Source: Synechococcus sp. AG-686-F08
GTDB taxonomy: Bacteria > Cyanobacteriota > Cyanobacteriia > PCC-6307 > Cyanobiaceae
Length of the DNA: 41,424 nt
NCBI GenBank assembly: GCA_003210315.1
Contig: QCVQ01000015.1
Span: 1 to 41,424 of the forward strand
Reading direction: 5' to 3'
Positions 1 to 8,362 of this stretch are shown here, piece by piece. The number at the start of each line of letters is the position of its first letter. The first letter of the stretch is position 1. Both the position numbers and the translations under genes were made by a program. A model generated the notes under the pieces. That model did no database searches and was not told the DNA's origin. It was given only the letters and a program-made list of their open reading frames with translations.

Positions 1-957
1 GGTATCTACCAAGATCTCGGACAGCTAGATCATGCACTAGCTTCTCTAAAAGTTGCTTTAAAAAGTGAAAAATTCCAAGAAAAAGCTGCAATAGAAATAG
101 CACAAACTTGTTACTTCATGGGAAGTTATCATGATGGTGTGAAGGCAATAAGCAATATTCATAGCAAAACAGCAGGCAACCTTCTTCTCTCCCTTTACCT
201 GTGCTTAGACGAGAAAATAGAATTCAACCGGTGCGCAAATAATTTAATAGCCAAGCAATGGCTTGACCAACGAGGTGTAGCCGCAATAGATCACGCCAAT
301 GTCTTATACAATCAAACTTTAGACAATGGACTAGGAGGAAGCACAATAGACTCTGTTTTCATTCAGACAATTAATGAGCAAGAATTCTCTGATAAATTAA
401 TCAAAAAAACCTTAATGCATTTATCAAGCAAAGCCCTACAAGCAAAAGATCAGAGACTTCTAGTAAATGGCTCGCAAACCTCTGGGAACTTGCTTGACTT
501 ACCTGAGCAACCATTCCCAGAGCTCAAAGAGCTACTTGTCAAAAAGATCGATAACTACAATCAATCAAGTGATATCAACACAGATAAGTTCTTCAAGGAG
601 AATTTTAGAAAAAACATGTACATCCTTAGAGGATGGGCAATCATCATGAGCAAGGGAGGAAATCTCATATCCCATAACCACGAACTAGGGTGGCTAACTG
701 GAACCTTCTACTTGCAAATGCCAGAAAAAGGTGCTAATCCAGAAGAAGGGGGTATCGAATTCAGTCACCAAGGCCCAAGATACCCTGAAGGTACGTCAGT
801 ATTCAGGAAAAGGTTAATTCGACCGTCAGCTAGAGATTTAAATATTTTCTCTTCATCGCTTTTTCATAGAACCCTGCCCTTCCAGTCAAACACGCAAAGA
901 ATCTGTATAGCATTTGACGTCACTAGAAATGAAAAGCTGTGGGAAACTTACAAGTAA
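1..957 (+). CDS. TPR / 2OG-Fe(II) oxygenase-like protein, 5' end missing
   Basis: The reading frame is open from base 1, so the gene begins outside the window; an internal ATG lies at 118. The first residues (GIYQDLGQLDHALASLKVAL) are the end of a TPR array, a helical protein-binding repeat, and closely resemble the repeats in the gene at 40726. The C-terminal ~110 residues look like the 2OG-FeII_Oxy_5 family: an HNHELGWLTGTFYL segment (His at about 673 and 679), then GGIEF, then SSLFHRTLPF (distal His at 865) followed by a QRICIAFDV strand with the expected Arg. This is the putative metal and 2-oxoglutarate site of a jelly-roll dioxygenase; the substrate is unknown. Codon use is A+T-rich, unlike the core genes to the right, which fits transferred or island DNA. 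The domain call is by motif only. Confidence 0.75.
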   Translation, partial: GIYQDLGQLDHALASLKVALKSEKFQEKAAIEIAQTCYFMGSYHDGVKAISNIHSKTAGNLLLSLYLCLDEKIEFNRCANNLIAKQWLDQRGVAAIDHANVLYNQTLDNGLGGSTIDSVFIQTINEQEFSDKLIKKTLMHLSSKALQAKDQRLLVNGSQTSGNLLDLPEQPFPELKELLVKKIDNYNQSSDINTDKFFKENFRKNMYILRGWAIIMSKGGNLISHNHELGWLTGTFYLQMPEKGANPEEGGIEFSHQGPRYPEGTSVFRKRLIRPSARDLNIFSSSLFHRTLPFQSNTQRICIAFDVTRNEKLWETYK

Positions 958-1088
958 CATTTACAATCATTTTGTCACCTTTCACAGTTAAACATTCACT
1001 CCAATGATAACAGTATACATACGCAAAGATTTACAGATGGCGGGCGAGAAAAGTTGTCATTACGTATCATTTGTTGCATGCAAAGTGC

Positions 1089-1496
1089 TCAAGATTGAAA
1101 AGGAGAAGTATGAGCCCGACCCCCCTCCACCCATTGCTGCATCACATACGGATCAAGTTGGCGCAGCAATAAATCTGGATAGTTGCTGTCACGCCATTGG
1201 CAAAGGTGGCGAAGCTCCCGCCTATAGCCGTTACGAGTTTCGGCGCTGTTGGTGCGACTGCGCTGGCCAAGGAATTTCCGAAGCAGCAACTTGTCGCCCC
1301 AGACGCTGTGACAAGCCTTGGCGTGGTCATAGAGCTTGGAGACAAACGCCAGGGCTTCATGGCGCTCCATTCCTGCCAACACCGATGGCAGGTTTGTCGT
1401 CGATTTGTCGTCAACCGTATTTTCACTGCCAGTCGTAATACCGGACTTAACAGTGATACCAATGTTTTGAGGGGGCATTCCACCCCCACGAGTCAC
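1089..1496 (-). pseudogene. Truncated tyrosine recombinase (phage/island integrase), N-terminal domain only
   Basis: This frame encodes 135 residues. The central part resembles the SAM-like core-binding domain of tyrosine recombinases: a helix with VSKLYDHAKACHSVWGDK, then SAETRNGYRRELRHLCQWRD, then LDPYVMQQWVEGG. The frame stops soon afterwards, and no catalytic domain (R...HxxR...Y) follows in any nearby frame, so it is a remnant; full integrases usually have more than 300 residues. The first ~30 residues run into the 3' side of ssrA and are probably not the true start; MERHEALAF is a plausible one. Its position directly behind the coding piece of ssrA is where an integrase of an ssrA-inserted element would sit. 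The family call is from pattern recognition. Confidence 0.6.
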
Positions 1497-1499
1497 TTG

Positions 1500-1760
1500 G
1501 GTGATAAGGCTGACTTCACCCCATCTCCCTTAAAAGGGTCAGGCAGCAACAGGGGCTGCTTGACGGGAGAAACGTACGATGTTGTTCGCAGTTACGGAAT
1601 TTGCTCTTACCGAGCAGGCTTCAGTCACCCTCCTTATGCCCCGTCGAAACCATTGCAGCCCCGAGGGGAGAATGGAGCTGAGCGGAATCGAACCGCTGTC
1701 CGAAACACCGGTGTGGACCACCTAGTCCGTTCAAGAACGGACGTATTCATTCTGGCATCC
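1500..1760 (-). ncRNA. ssrA: Permuted two-piece tmRNA (transfer-messenger RNA)
   Basis: Read on the minus strand, the acceptor piece comes first. It contains a T-arm/acceptor end (GCGGTTCGATTCCGC then TCAGCTCCA) that ends at 1673 with no encoded CCA. After about 10 nt of intervening sequence the coding piece begins at 1662 with GGGGCTGCAATGGTTTCGAC, the classic tmRNA 5' end. GGGGCTG pairs with CAGCTCC across the gap to rebuild the tRNA-like acceptor stem (one G-U). The tag frame follows at 1589-1539. This order (3' half before 5' half) is the circularly permuted form known from several cyanobacteria; processing gives two RNAs that rescue stalled ribosomes with SmpB. The outer limits (about 1760 and 1500) are estimates. 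A GTCCGTTC/GAACGGAC hairpin at 1725-1742 lies in the acceptor piece. Confidence 0.93.
1539..1589 (-). other. tmRNA proteolysis-tag reading frame, ANNIVRFSRQAAPVAA-stop
   Basis: Sixteen codons from GCG (1589-1587) to GCC are followed by TGA at 1541-1539. They encode ANNIVRFSRQAAPVAA, which matches the picocyanobacterial tag pattern (ANNIV start, hydrophobic AAPVAA end). The resume codon is Ala, as usual. The tag is added to stalled peptides and recognised by Clp proteases. It is not an independent gene. Confidence 0.93.
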
Positions 1761-2186
1761 AGTACGAGAAATGGCATCGACCTCCTCATAAGAAAGGACA
1801 CCAGGGCATCGACGAAGCGGCACATCAACAGAGCAGATATTGAAAAGCCAATAATTATTACCAGCAAAGAGTAAATCGGAGGTAAATCAATCAATGCAAA
1901 TGTATCAATTGGAACCTGATCGCTCTAATGTTTTTTAATTTTCATGCTTCAACAATAAACTTAGCGCGGCTTTCTTGCTATTAATCCCGGAAATACTGCC
2001 TAAAAAGCATCAACAAGGTCATCGTCATACTGGCTTGACACAAAGATCAAGCTAGAACTTCTGCGCAAAATTAGTATCTCTTTTCACCAAGAAATCAGAT
2101 GTCCACGATCCTCTCTGGACATATAACCAAGACATGAGACTTATGCTCAGATACCGTGCCAATCAGCAGGCATAAATTCAGGCGTC
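1761..2186. other. Intergenic region upstream of ssrA and of the THUMP methyltransferase
   Basis: These 426 bases should hold the ssrA promoter (minus strand) and the leader of the gene at 2187. The stretch 1850-2100 is A+T-rich with stops in all frames. A minus-strand frame (1894 down) gives a short hydrophobic peptide but runs through the tmRNA acceptor piece, so it is not called as a gene. No convincing repeat or riboswitch was seen. Confidence 0.5.
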
Positions 2187-3344
2187 GTGGCGAACAGAAA
2201 GCAAGCAAAATCTGAGCGCATTAAAGGCGTCTCCGTACTTCCTCAAGGCTTAGAGGAAGCAGGAGTGGCTGAGCTTCTTGCGCTAGGCGCTAAAGCGGTA
2301 ACACCACTGCGTAGGGCGGCCTCATTTGAGGCCGACATGGCTTGCTTATATCGGCTTCATTTGCAATGCCGTCTTCCTTTTCGGTTGCTGCGGGAAGTAG
2401 CCCGATTCCCATGCGATGGACGTGAGTCGCTGTATTCAGGGATTCAGGAAGGACTCAACTGGGAACGCTGGCTGCATCCTTCAATGAGTTTTCGGGTGGA
2501 TGTCACCGGCACCGCTCCAGGCCTGAATCACAGCCACTACACCGCACTACAAATTAAAAACGCGATCGTTGATCGCCAGCGCGACCTCTGGGGGCAACGG
2601 TCCTCTATCGATCTCGAAGACCCCGATGTTTGCCTGCATGTGCATCTCGATCGAGAGGGTGGGGTTCTGAGTCTCGATGGATCGGGCGGCAGTCTCCACC
2701 GCCGCGGCTATCGCGCAGAAATGGGAGATGCTCCGCTCAAAGAGAATCTTGCTGCTGGTTTGATCCGCCTGAGCGGATGGACAGGAACCACTCCGCTCGT
2801 GGATCCGCTCTGTGGTTCAGGGACCCTCCTGATCGAGGCGGCATCGCTAGCTGCAGGGCATGCCCCTGGGCTGAACCGCAGCTTTGCCCTTGAAGGCTGG
2901 GCTGATTTTGATGACGACCTCTGGAGAGAGGAAAAAGACCGCGCACGCAAGCGCCAAGAGCAGGGTCAATTCCAGCCCATGATCATTGGCTGTGAGCAGG
3001 ATCCATCGATTGCAAAACAAGCTCGCAACAACGCAGAGGCCGCTGGCCTTTCCCACTTGATCTCGATTCAAACGGGAGATTTCAGAGATCTCAAGTTGCC
3101 AGAGGGACCAGGAACGATCGTTTGTAATCCTCCTTATGGATTACGCATTGGAGCCGATCAGGATCTTGAAGCGCTCTACGGCGATCTCGGTGGAATGGTG
3201 AAAACCCAGGCTTCAGGTTGGGATTTCTGGTTGCTCAGCGGCAATGCTGGCGTCACTGGAGCCCTCAGGATGAGGGCGTCCCGACGGATCCCGATCAACA
3301 ACGGCGGACTCGACTGCCGCTGGTTGCACTACCAGGTGCGTTAA
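2187..3344 (+). CDS. THUMP-domain class I SAM-dependent RNA methyltransferase (RlmL N-terminal-half type)
   Basis: The 385-residue protein starts at GTG. The N-terminal part (about 10-170) fits the ferredoxin-like/THUMP region that grips RNA, with VTGTAPGLNHSHYTALQIKNAI near residue 115. From about 175 it has RGYRAEMGDAPLKENLAAGLIRLSGW, the lead-in typical of COG0116 methylases, then the SAM-binding DPLCGSGTLLIEAA (about 208-221), GCEQDPSIAKQARNNAE, and the catalytic NPPYG motif near residue 314 used for N2-guanine methylation. The family methylates guanine in 23S rRNA (m2G2445 in E. coli RlmL). The C-terminal RlmK half is absent, as is usual outside gammaproteobacteria. The exact target in cyanobacteria is inferred. 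Confidence 0.9.
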   Translation: MANRKQAKSERIKGVSVLPQGLEEAGVAELLALGAKAVTPLRRAASFEADMACLYRLHLQCRLPFRLLREVARFPCDGRESLYSGIQEGLNWERWLHPSMSFRVDVTGTAPGLNHSHYTALQIKNAIVDRQRDLWGQRSSIDLEDPDVCLHVHLDREGGVLSLDGSGGSLHRRGYRAEMGDAPLKENLAAGLIRLSGWTGTTPLVDPLCGSGTLLIEAASLAAGHAPGLNRSFALEGWADFDDDLWREEKDRARKRQEQGQFQPMIIGCEQDPSIAKQARNNAEAAGLSHLISIQTGDFRDLKLPEGPGTIVCNPPYGLRIGADQDLEALYGDLGGMVKTQASGWDFWLLSGNAGVTGALRMRASRRIPINNGGLDCRWLHYQVR

Positions 3345-3354
3345 CCGCAATCGA

Positions 3355-3753
3355 TCAACGCCCCATCACAGCGCGTGTTGTTTTGGACAACCCTTCCAGG
3401 GTTTGGGGCAAATAAGGGCCCTTCGCCAGCTGTCCGCCGATACGCAAGCTCGCGCCTGCAATCACCACATTCAAAACAGCAAGGGTGAGCAACGACTGCA
3501 GCAACGTCCAGTTGAAAGCAGTCAACGACCAAACAACAAAAGCCGTTTCAGCAGCCACAAGAGCCAGGAGCATCAAGGTTCCGCCCATGGCCAAAAACAC
3601 ACCTCCGCTGATCAGGCGACGTTTCTCGCGACTCACTTCCTGCAGAGCAATGCGGACGTGCAGGTCCATCACCGAACTGGCAAGCGCTGTCACTCGACCT
3701 GCAGCGCCGAGACCCCTTGGGCGACTCTCTTGAGATCCTGGAAGTTCACTCAT
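3355..3753 (-). CDS. Phage-holin-family (Holin-X / YqjE-like) membrane protein
   Basis: This 132-residue protein has an N-terminal amphipathic segment and two strong transmembrane segments: about 50-75 (ISGGVFLAMGGTLMLLALVAAETAFVVW) and about 80-104 (LLQSLLTLAVLNVVIAGASL). The two-helix hairpin after a charged EVSREKRRL linker is the pattern of the DUF1469/Holin-X family that includes E. coli YqjE. Its ATG overlaps the TGA of the upstream gene (ATGA at 3753), so the two are translationally coupled. In E. coli, yqjD and yqjE are also neighbours and stress-linked. Despite the family name, nothing suggests prophage context. Confidence 0.75.
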   Translation of the reverse strand: MSELPGSQESRPRGLGAAGRVTALASSVMDLHVRIALQEVSREKRRLISGGVFLAMGGTLMLLALVAAETAFVVWSLTAFNWTLLQSLLTLAVLNVVIAGASLRIGGQLAKGPYLPQTLEGLSKTTRAVMGR

Positions 3754-4178
3754 CAGGAACGACGACCTCCGGTCAGCAGGGCACCGACGAGCACGCCAAC
3801 CCCAGCAGCGATGGCCAACGCCAGCAGCGGCCGCTGCCGCACGGGCCGTTCAATCTTGGGGCGCAAGGTGGAGTTGAGATCATCCAGCAGCTGCTCAAGT
3901 TGCTCCTCAAGGGGCTCAAGCGTGTCCGCAAAACTGCGCACGCTCTCACCTGGCTGATGCATCAGGTCTTCCAGCTGTTGCTGCACGGTTTGAACCGCAC
4001 GATCGCCTTGGGAGGCAATCAAGTGCACAACCTCATCGAAACTGCCCCTGGTGGCCTCTAAAGCTTGATGCGTCACCTCGGGCCAACGACGCTGAATTTC
4101 AGGAACGAGAGTCTCAAAATGATCCCGAAACCGTTGCGCAAAAGCCTTGTCTTCCTCTTGGGATGGAGCTGAGTCCAT
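3753..4178 (-). CDS. DUF883/YqjD-like membrane-anchored protein
   Basis: The ATG at 4178 (MDSAPSQEED) is chosen over an upstream extension because it gives a soluble N-terminus and leaves a divergent promoter gap to the gene at 4224. The 141-residue product is mostly amphipathic helix (QQQLEDLMHQPGESVRSFADTLEPLEEQ), followed by an Arg/Pro-rich joint and one C-terminal transmembrane segment rich in Gly (LLALAIAAGVGVLVGALLTGG). It ends in GGRRS. That layout is like YqjD/ElaB/DUF883 proteins, which in E. coli tether ribosomes to the membrane in stationary phase. Homology is inferred from architecture, composition and the YqjE-like neighbour; function here is unproven. Confidence 0.65.
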   Translation of the reverse strand: MDSAPSQEEDKAFAQRFRDHFETLVPEIQRRWPEVTHQALEATRGSFDEVVHLIASQGDRAVQTVQQQLEDLMHQPGESVRSFADTLEPLEEQLEQLLDDLNSTLRPKIERPVRQRPLLALAIAAGVGVLVGALLTGGRRS

Positions 4179-4223
4179 GAATAGGGATAACGCCTTTCCC
4201 AGACTAGAGATGGTGTCTAGAAG

Positions 4224-4646
4224 ATGACACCCATCACAACGCAACTGTCTCGATACCTATTCCTAGAGCACACGAATGCTCCCGATGACCCGGCCTGCCG
4301 GCATGTGGATCTACTCCTTGAGGATGGAGAAAGCTGCCGCACCTGGCGACTGAGCAGTGTGCCCCTTCCAAACGGCCCCAGCCTTCAAGCGATCCCATTG
4401 CCAAGGCACCGACTGATCTGGCTTGAACGAACGTCAGCGGCTGTGTCTGGAGGACGCGGTTGGGGACGCCGGATTGTGGGTGGCGCTTTCCAAGGGGTCC
4501 TGCCAGACAATCCAACAGAGCTGATCAGAGTTGAACTAATCGGCACTGCCGCACTGCACTTACCAGACCCACTAACTCTCGAACTGGCCGATGGCGAATG
4601 CCGGCTCCACTCATCTGCAGATAACAGAGCAGCACAAAGCCCTTGA
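4224..4646 (+). CDS. Conserved hypothetical protein, possibly LigD 3'-phosphoesterase-like
   Basis: This 140-residue protein carries RHVDLLLEDGESCRTWRL near residue 26, followed by HRLIWLE and GGRGWGRRIVGGAF. The HxDxxLE pattern with a downstream W resembles the core of the LigD-type 3'-phosphoesterase family (HYDFRLE...SW), which trims 3' ends in DNA repair. The second catalytic region is not clearly visible and the protein is short, so this is a tentative link. It precedes smc by only 50 bp on the same strand, so co-transcription is plausible. Confidence 0.6.
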   Translation: MTPITTQLSRYLFLEHTNAPDDPACRHVDLLLEDGESCRTWRLSSVPLPNGPSLQAIPLPRHRLIWLERTSAAVSGGRGWGRRIVGGAFQGVLPDNPTELIRVELIGTAALHLPDPLTLELADGECRLHSSADNRAAQSP

Positions 4647-4696
4647 GCTTTTCAGAAGCTTCGCTAGTTTTGAATTGCTGACAGCTGTGTCACCTG

Positions 4697-7600
4697 TTGG
4701 TCCATATCAATCAGGTCGGACTGACCCATTTCAAGTCCTTCGGTGGGGCGATGACCATCCCCCTCGAGACCGGGTTCACTGTGGTGACCGGTCCCAATGG
4801 GTCTGGGAAGAGCAATATTCTTGATGGCGTCCTTTTTTGCCTCGGTTTAGCGAACAGCCGTGGGATGCGTGCCGATCGCTTACCCGATCTGGTTAACAGC
4901 GGCATGCTCAAAGCAGGCAAGTCGGCTGAGACCACCGTCAGTGTGCGTTTCGATCTGAGCGACTGGAAGCCTGATGCCGCAGAGGAGGGAATTGAACCTC
5001 CTGAAGAGGGTCCTTGGATTCAAGCGGATGCCAATGAATGGACGGTGACCCGCAAGCTGCGCGTGATGCCTGGAGGCTCGTACAGCAGCACTTACAGCTC
5101 AGACGGTGAACCGTGCAACCTGCAGCAGCTGCAAACCCAGTTGCGCCGATTACGCATCGACCCGGAAGGCAGCAATGTCGTCATGCAGGGCGATGTGACT
5201 CGGATTGTCTCGATGAGCAATCGCGACCGCCGCGGCCTGATTGACGAGCTGGCGGGTGTGGCACTTTTCGACACCCGAATCGAACAAAGCCGCCGCAAAC
5301 TCGACGATGTTCAAGAGCGGCAAGATCGCTGCCGCATCGTTGAACAGGAACTGCTCACCGCGCGCCAGCGGCTTGAAAAGGACTGCGCGAAAGCAAGGGC
5401 CTATCAAGACTTGCGTGATCAAGTGCAACGTGGCCGCCAGCAAGAGCTGGTGCTGGCCTTCGAGGCGGCTGAAGCGGAGCTAAAACAACTCAAAACGCGT
5501 CAACAACACCTCAGCGAAAAGGAGATCCACGACAGCGCAGCGATCAAAGAGAAAGAGACCACCCTGTTGGAGCAAGCCACACGCCTCCAAACCCTTCAGG
5601 ACAGCGTGAAAGCTCTAGGCGAAGACCAACTGCTCAGCGTGCAAGCTGAATTGGCCGGTCTCGATCCCGAGAACCGGTCCCTCGAACGTCAAGCCACGCA
5701 ACATCAGCAGGAAGGAGAACGCTTACAAGGACTGCGACACAACCTCACCTCCCGCCGTCACCAACTTCAAGCAGATAGCGAAAGCATCAAGCAAGCCAAC
5801 AACCCAGAGGTGCTCCAGGCAGCAGAGCAAGCCTGCCGCGATGCCGAAGCTGCCGTTGAAATCTCACGAAGACGCCTCGGAGATGTTGCCGGTCGATCAG
5901 GAGCCTGGCTGGATGAGCAACGCCAACGGGCAGCACGCCGCTCAGATCTACAAACCACGCTCACACCTCTTCAAGAGGAGCAACAGCAGTTACAAGAGCG
6001 GTTGCGTCAGGACGAAGCCCGTCAATCCGAGCTGCAGCTGGAACGGGACGAAGCCGGCGCAGAAGACCGTGAAGTCCAAGACCAGCTGGAACAACTGGAA
6101 CAAGAGTGGCAATCGCTTCTAGAAAGTTTGCGAAGCGGCAAAGAACTGCTTCAAGAACGCGCTGAAGCCGTTGCGATTCAACAACGCACCCGCACCAGGC
6201 TTGAGGAAGAGCAGACCCGCCTGGAAAGGGAAATCGCCCGATTGGAGAGTCGACGCGAGGCCTTACAGGAAACACGAGGGACTGGAGCCTTGCGCCTCTT
6301 GCTGGAAGCGGGACTGGATGGAATCCATGGAGCGGTGGCCCAACTTGGCGAAGTAGAAGATCGTCATCGCTTAGCCCTAGAGGTCGCGGCCGGCGCACGC
6401 ATGGCCCAGGTGGTCGTTGACGACGACAGGATTGCGGCCCGTGCCATCGACTTGCTGAAGAGCAGGCGTGCAGGCCGTTTAACGTTTTTACCCCTCAACA
6501 AAATTCGATCCCAAGCTGCAAGTGGTGGCGCAGCGATGGCCCGAGGTCGCCGGCCGGATGGGGGCAATGGCGACGGCCTCATCGGTCGAGCGGTGGAGTT
6601 AATCCGCTTCGAGCCGATCTACAGCGACGTCTTCGGGTATGTCTTTGGCGACACGCAGGTGTTCAGCGACTTAGGCAGTGCACGGCAACAACTCGGGCGT
6701 TTCCGAGCCGTGACCCTCGAAGGCGAACTGCTCGAAAAAAGTGGCGCGATGACGGGGGGAAGCTTCAGCCAGCGCAGCGGTGGGCTGAGTTTTGGGGTGA
6801 GCAGTGACAACGATGAAGCCGAGCCCCTGCGGCAGCGGCTGCTCGAGCTCGGCGAGACATTGGCGGCTTGCAGACGCGAAGAAAGCCGGCTGCTTCAATC
6901 TCTCGAACAACAACGTCCACTCCTGCGTCAACTGGAGCAGAGGCAAGCCGCTCTCGATGCGGAAAGAACGGCAGCCAAGCGAGCCCATGGACCGTTGCTG
7001 GAGCGTTGCCGCCAACGCACGGAGCGTCTCCATAGCCTTCAATCCAACCGCACGGAGCAAGAACAACGGCTCCAAGTTCTCAAAACCACCATTACCCCTC
7101 TGCTGGATGAGCTCGAGAGAATCTCCAGCGAAGAACGAAAAGTGCAAGCAGAGGCCGATGCCGGGAATTGGCAACAACTCCAGGGCGAACTCGAACAGTC
7201 GGATAACGCTCTGGAGCAGGCCCGCCGCCATCGTGATGAGCGTCTTCAACATCAGCGTGAACGCGAGCTCGCACAAACCCGAATCGGTGACCAACAACAA
7301 GCCATCGAAGAGGAAGAAAACAGTCTTCAACTCGCCGTCACAGCACTCGCTGAATCTCATCAACGCTGGCGTGACGAACAAAAGGAGTTGGAGGAACGCC
7401 GCCAAACCCTGGAAAGCCAGCAACAAATTCTCCAAACCAAGTTTGGGGAGGAGCGTCGCGCTCGAGATGCAGCAGAAGCTTCCGTTGCCGAGCTGCGTCA
7501 GAACCTCCAGCAAGCCCGCTGGGAACTGGAACGACTACAAGAGGAGCGCCAAGCGATTCAAGAGCAACTGCGCAGCGGTGGAATCCGCCTAGAGGAGCTC

Positions 7601-8302
7601 AAGCCAACCCTGCCCAACCCACTTCCAGAGATCCCAGAAGAGATCCGCAATGCCGGCCTTGAGGCACTGCAAGATCAACTGCAGCAACTTCTGAAACGTA
7701 TGGAAGCCCTCGAACCGGTCAACATGCTGGCCCTCGAGGAACTAACAGCGCTGGAAGAAAGACTTGGAGACTTAGGCGAACGCTTAGATGTGCTCAGCCA
7801 GGAGCGTGAAGAGCTGCTGCTGAGGATTGAAACGGTGGCCACACTCAGGCAAGAGGCGTTTATGGAAGCCTTCCAAGCCGTCGATGGCCATTTCTCAGAG
7901 ATCTTTGCAAGCCTTTCCGAGGGCGATGGCAAGCTTCAGCTGGACAATCCGGATGACCCTCTCGAGGGAGGGCTCACCCTGGTCGCTCACCCCAAAGGCA
8001 AGGCCGTGCGCCGCTTGGCAGCCATGTCTGGTGGTGAAAAGTCACTGACAGCACTCAGTTTTCTGTTCGCACTGCAACGCTTCCGCCCTTCACCCTTTTA
8101 TGCCCTTGATGAAGTGGACAGCTTCCTCGATGGCGTGAATGTGGAACGGCTGGCGGCCTTGATTGCCCGTCAAGCCGAACAAGCCCAATTCCTCGTCGTG
8201 AGCCACAGGCGACCGATGATTGGCGCCTCACAGCGCACCATCGGCGTCACCCAGGCCCGTGGCGCTCACACCCAGGTTGTGGGATTACCCGATGCAGCCT
8301 GA
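4697..8302 (+). CDS. smc: Chromosome segregation / condensin ATPase SMC
   Basis: The 1201-residue length is normal for bacterial SMC. The TTG start at 4697 gives MVHINQVGLTHFKSF, the usual SMC beginning. The Walker A GPNGSGKSN is at residues 32-40. Two long Gln/Glu/Arg/Leu-rich coiled coils (about 170-500 and 680-1010) flank a hinge (about 520-670) with GLDGIHGAVAQLG and GGSFSQRSGG. The C-terminal head has the ABC signature AAMSGGEKS and Walker B FYALDEVDSFLD near residues 1120-1150. SMC dimers with ScpA/ScpB compact and resolve replicated chromosomes. The coding sequence is intact. Confidence 0.98.
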   Translation: MVHINQVGLTHFKSFGGAMTIPLETGFTVVTGPNGSGKSNILDGVLFCLGLANSRGMRADRLPDLVNSGMLKAGKSAETTVSVRFDLSDWKPDAAEEGIEPPEEGPWIQADANEWTVTRKLRVMPGGSYSSTYSSDGEPCNLQQLQTQLRRLRIDPEGSNVVMQGDVTRIVSMSNRDRRGLIDELAGVALFDTRIEQSRRKLDDVQERQDRCRIVEQELLTARQRLEKDCAKARAYQDLRDQVQRGRQQELVLAFEAAEAELKQLKTRQQHLSEKEIHDSAAIKEKETTLLEQATRLQTLQDSVKALGEDQLLSVQAELAGLDPENRSLERQATQHQQEGERLQGLRHNLTSRRHQLQADSESIKQANNPEVLQAAEQACRDAEAAVEISRRRLGDVAGRSGAWLDEQRQRAARRSDLQTTLTPLQEEQQQLQERLRQDEARQSELQLERDEAGAEDREVQDQLEQLEQEWQSLLESLRSGKELLQERAEAVAIQQRTRTRLEEEQTRLEREIARLESRREALQETRGTGALRLLLEAGLDGIHGAVAQLGEVEDRHRLALEVAAGARMAQVVVDDDRIAARAIDLLKSRRAGRLTFLPLNKIRSQAASGGAAMARGRRPDGGNGDGLIGRAVELIRFEPIYSDVFGYVFGDTQVFSDLGSARQQLGRFRAVTLEGELLEKSGAMTGGSFSQRSGGLSFGVSSDNDEAEPLRQRLLELGETLAACRREESRLLQSLEQQRPLLRQLEQRQAALDAERTAAKRAHGPLLERCRQRTERLHSLQSNRTEQEQRLQVLKTTITPLLDELERISSEERKVQAEADAGNWQQLQGELEQSDNALEQARRHRDERLQHQRERELAQTRIGDQQQAIEEEENSLQLAVTALAESHQRWRDEQKELEERRQTLESQQQILQTKFGEERRARDAAEASVAELRQNLQQARWELERLQEERQAIQEQLRSGGIRLEELKPTLPNPLPEIPEEIRNAGLEALQDQLQQLLKRMEALEPVNMLALEELTALEERLGDLGERLDVLSQEREELLLRIETVATLRQEAFMEAFQAVDGHFSEIFASLSEGDGKLQLDNPDDPLEGGLTLVAHPKGKAVRRLAAMSGGEKSLTALSFLFALQRFRPSPFYALDEVDSFLDGVNVERLAALIARQAEQAQFLVVSHRRPMIGASQRTIGVTQARGAHTQVVGLPDAA

Positions 8303-8362
8303 ATAGCGAGCTCCCGGGTCTTGCGTCAAAATGATTCGAATTGCTTCGGCTGAGGCCTGCGT

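Noticed and set aside
1673-1745. A plain tRNA gene
   Set aside because: The T-arm is there, but no D-arm or anticodon arm; the adjacent GGGGCTGCAATGGTTTCGAC and the tag frame show it is the acceptor piece of a permuted tmRNA.
1197-1874. 225-aa plus-strand frame over ssrA and the integrase remnant
   Set aside because: It is antisense to the tmRNA and the recombinase fragment, with no domain or usable start context.
1634-1894. 86-aa minus-strand frame with a hydrophobic N-terminus
   Set aside because: It reads through the tmRNA acceptor piece, which explains the conserved sequence; the upstream part probably holds the ssrA promoter.
3355-3753. Prophage holin
   Set aside because: The family name suggests phage, but there are no lysis, tail or capsid genes nearby; it is a YqjE-like cellular membrane protein.
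6671-7592. Long frames inside smc (280-aa antisense, 262-aa sense in another frame)
   Set aside because: They are shadows of the biased codon use in the SMC coiled coil; the 1201-residue SMC frame is intact.
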